A DNA stretch of 14,660 nt from an uncultured Methanomicrobiales archaeon (GTDB lineage Archaea; Thermoplasmatota; Thermoplasmata; Methanomassiliicoccales; Methanomethylophilaceae). The translations under genes were made by a program, and so were the position numbers. The notes under the pieces are model-generated. The model was not told where the DNA came from. It was given only the letters and a program-made list of their open reading frames with translations, and made no database searches. Location of the stretch: positions 1 through 14,660 of the forward strand of contig CALAVG010000009.1 in NCBI GenBank assembly GCA_937892275.1, given 5' to 3'. Positions 13,071-14,660 of the stretch are shown in pieces. The first letter of the stretch is position 1. Each line of letters starts with the position of its first letter.

Positions 13071-13598
13071 TTAGAAGTATCCAGATTGGCGGAGCTTCAT
13101 CATGATTGACGTGGACATAAGGCACAGGTCCATGGAATTGGTACCTTGGACATCCATCGGGTTCCCGGGCGTCACATAATCGTAAGCGGCCTTGATATCC
13201 TTGGCATACTCCGGAGGGATCCTGCTGGATATGGACGGCAGGAATGTGATCTCCCCGTTCAGATCCCAGGGTTCCACGCATAGGAACTGCCCGAAGGTGC
13301 GATTGACGTTGAACGATGTACATTCCTTATCCTGGAGTTTATCGAACAACTCTTTCACAACGATATCCTCGGTCGGCGATACATAAAGCATCTCTGCTGT
13401 TATTCCGTAATTATCGGACAGGTAATCAAGTGAATCCTTCCCCAGATCCATCGGGTCGGCGAATACCAAGGAGTCGTAAACTGTATCGAAATCGGTGCCG
13501 TCGCTGTGCATACGGCAGACGGAGACCTGGACCACCTTGTCCTGAGGGAAACCATTAGGCCCGGTGACTGCCACCTCCACAACGTACACGTCGTCCAT
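13071..13598 (-). CDS. DnaQ-like (RNase H fold) protein with degenerate exonuclease site
   Basis: The 175-residue protein reads like a DEDD exonuclease domain with damaged motifs. VYVVEVAVTGPNG (4-16) corresponds to the ExoI strand, with E8 and A10 where D and E are expected. SLVFADPMDLGKDSLDYLSDNYGITAEML (43-71) follows the usual pattern after that strand, including GITAEM. SFNVNRTFGQFL (95-106) corresponds to ExoII NxxFDxxFL, with G103 replacing the metal-binding aspartate. NSMDLCLMS (154-162) may be ExoIII, keeping D157 but losing the preceding histidine. If so it is probably catalytically dead and could act as a nucleic-acid-binding or structural protein. This is motif-level inference from eye alignment; it may simply be a lineage-specific hypothetical protein. 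It is the only gene here ending in TAA. Confidence 0.72.
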   Translation of the reverse strand: MDDVYVVEVAVTGPNGFPQDKVVQVSVCRMHSDGTDFDTVYDSLVFADPMDLGKDSLDYLSDNYGITAEMLYVSPTEDIVVKELFDKLQDKECTSFNVNRTFGQFLCVEPWDLNGEITFLPSISSRIPPEYAKDIKAAYDYVTPGNPMDVQGTNSMDLCLMSTSIMMKLRQSGYF

Positions 13599-13617
13599 GA
13601 AGGGCCATGGTAGTCGG

Positions 13618-13629
13618 AGTTAAAGTATT
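13618..13629 (-). promoter_or_regulatory. Weak TATA element of the DnaQ-like gene
   Basis: The minus strand reads AATACTTTAACT, centred about 25 bases before the ATG at 13598. The match to box A is only fair. Its position fits the leaderless pattern of the neighbouring genes. Confidence 0.3.
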
Positions 13630-13654
13630 GATGCGGTGACCTTTGACCGAGATG

Positions 13655-13662
13655 ATTTATTA
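13655..13662 (+). promoter_or_regulatory. TATA element of the last gene
   Basis: ATTTATTA is centred about 27 bases before the ATG at 13686, and no Shine-Dalgarno sequence intervenes. This supports both the start choice and a leaderless mRNA. Confidence 0.45.
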
Positions 13663-13685
13663 CCGATTCCCCATTGCAGATTGAT

Positions 13686-14660
13686 ATGAAGGGAGTAAAG
13701 GGTATAGACGAGTTGTATGATGAGGTCCGCGACTTCGATCTCGTCATCACGAACGATGCAGCGCTGGCCACGGCCCTGAACGGGCGCATCGACAGGCCTG
13801 TGGTAGGATATTTCGCACTCACTCCCAAACAGATTGCCTCGCGCATAGCATCAAGGATATCGGATAGCCCTCTCTGCTCCGAACTCAAGGTCCTCTCCAT
13901 CGTATCGGAGGAGACCGGTTTCAGCATCAAGTACGTCCACAGCGAGATCGAGAACATCAAGGAGATCAGGAAGTACACCAAGGATGTCCGCAAGCATCTC
14001 CATTCCAAGGCCTCAAAGGCCGTTTACGACTCTTATGAGCACATCTCCACTCTGGAGAGGCTCATGGGCAACTTCATCCCTGAGGAGGATGAATTCTACA
14101 AGGGCCTATTCGTTGCCGTGATTGAGGAGGAGCTCTTCAACGACCTGGATAAGCATTTCATCCCGATCAGGCACGAATCCGTGTCCATATTCAAGAAGGA
14201 CCCCTACGAGATAGAAACCATTTACGAGATAGGGAACGACCGCCAGATCGCCGAGAACACTGCTGACATGATAGATCCGGAGAATCCTGGCGATTTCGCC
14301 ATAGTACTGAACACAGCCAGTCCCATCGCGTACTCCGTCAGGGCATCCATGTACAGGAAAGGGCTTCCGTTCATCAACTCCCTCAACGTCCGCGACCTCT
14401 CCCAGATAAGGGATTATCTTCAGTTCATCACCCTGGCGATGGAATTCGATACCATCCGTGTCAAGCATGTGAAAGAACTGTTCTCGAATTACAATGGATT
14501 CTTCAAACGTGGCAGGGAGGAGTTCCTGTTATGCAAACAGACCGAATCGGATATGATGGACCGCAGTCAGGAACTGTGGGGTGTGATGAGGAACATCCAT
14601 GACATGACCTTCGGAGAGGTATGCTCCAGTATATGCGATTCAAGAGCCAAGATACAGGTG
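13686..14660 (+). CDS. UvrD/AddB-like helicase-related protein, 3' end outside the window
   Basis: The reading frame stays open for all 325 codons to the window edge, so the gene is cut off at its 3' side. Residues about 202-254 (from GDFAIVLNTASPIA through GLPFINSL to IRDYLQFITLA) resemble the segment of UvrD/Rep and AddB proteins in which an IAVL-RTN-like strand is followed by a GIPY turn and an EIKD-LAYLRL helix. The N-terminal part, including DLVITNDAALATALNGRI and VGYFALTPKQIASRIA, recalls the opening of AddB-type subunits. No intact Walker A or DExx motif appears in these 325 residues, so it may be a degenerate helicase-like subunit; a nuclease domain could lie beyond the window. The gene is certain, the family tentative. 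A TATA box 27 bases before the ATG supports the start. Confidence 0.7.
   Translation, partial: MKGVKGIDELYDEVRDFDLVITNDAALATALNGRIDRPVVGYFALTPKQIASRIASRISDSPLCSELKVLSIVSEETGFSIKYVHSEIENIKEIRKYTKDVRKHLHSKASKAVYDSYEHISTLERLMGNFIPEEDEFYKGLFVAVIEEELFNDLDKHFIPIRHESVSIFKKDPYEIETIYEIGNDRQIAENTADMIDPENPGDFAIVLNTASPIAYSVRASMYRKGLPFINSLNVRDLSQIRDYLQFITLAMEFDTIRVKHVKELFSNYNGFFKRGREEFLLCKQTESDMMDRSQELWGVMRNIHDMTFGEVCSSICDSRAKIQV

Overview
The window looks like chromosomal DNA of a euryarchaeon, most likely class Thermoplasmata and possibly Methanomassiliicoccales (inference). The archaeal assignment rests on a group II chaperonin (thermosome), an NreA-type archaeal DNA-repair protein ending in a PCNA-interaction box, and TATA boxes centred about 25-28 bases before many start codons, the arrangement expected for leaderless mRNAs. 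Of 13 complete genes, 12 stop at TGA, one at TAA and none at TAG. That fits, but does not prove, an amber-avoiding pyrrolysine-decoding lineage.

Layout. Bases 1-4575 carry three minus-strand single-gene units: thermosome, nreA and hisD. Between hisD and nreA lies a 265-base AT-rich gap with terminator-like hairpins, a strong TATA box and a pseudoknot-capable segment, so nreA seems to have an unusually long structured leader or to sit beside a small RNA. A 248-base divergent gap separates hisD from the plus-strand trkA-trkH pair (4824-7725), which encodes a potassium uptake system. trkH meets a TPR-protein gene (7719-8546, minus) tail to tail with a 7-base overlap.

Bases 8608-10498 hold the most notable element: an ABC/RecF-type AAA ATPase gene overlapping a DUF4435 (TOPRIM-fold) gene. 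This is the two-gene composition of the PARIS (AriA/AriB) anti-phage system. It is transcribed from a compact promoter shared with the divergent TPR gene, and a perfect palindrome lies between its TATA box and start codon.

The xseA-xseB operon for exonuclease VII (10485-12118, minus) converges on the PARIS-like pair with a 14-base overlap. On the plus strand a hotdog-fold thioesterase gene overlaps, by ATGA, a gene for a small zinc-ribbon membrane protein. That gene abuts, with no gap, a minus-strand gene for a DnaQ-like protein whose exonuclease active site appears largely lost. The window ends inside a plus-strand gene (from 13686) whose later part resembles the C-terminal helicase region of UvrD/AddB-type proteins.

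Genes are tightly packed: three convergent junctions overlap or touch and leave no room for terminators. Apart from the PARIS-like pair, and perhaps the bacterial-type exonuclease VII genes, the content looks like ordinary core genome. No transposase, CRISPR array, rRNA or functional tRNA was seen.
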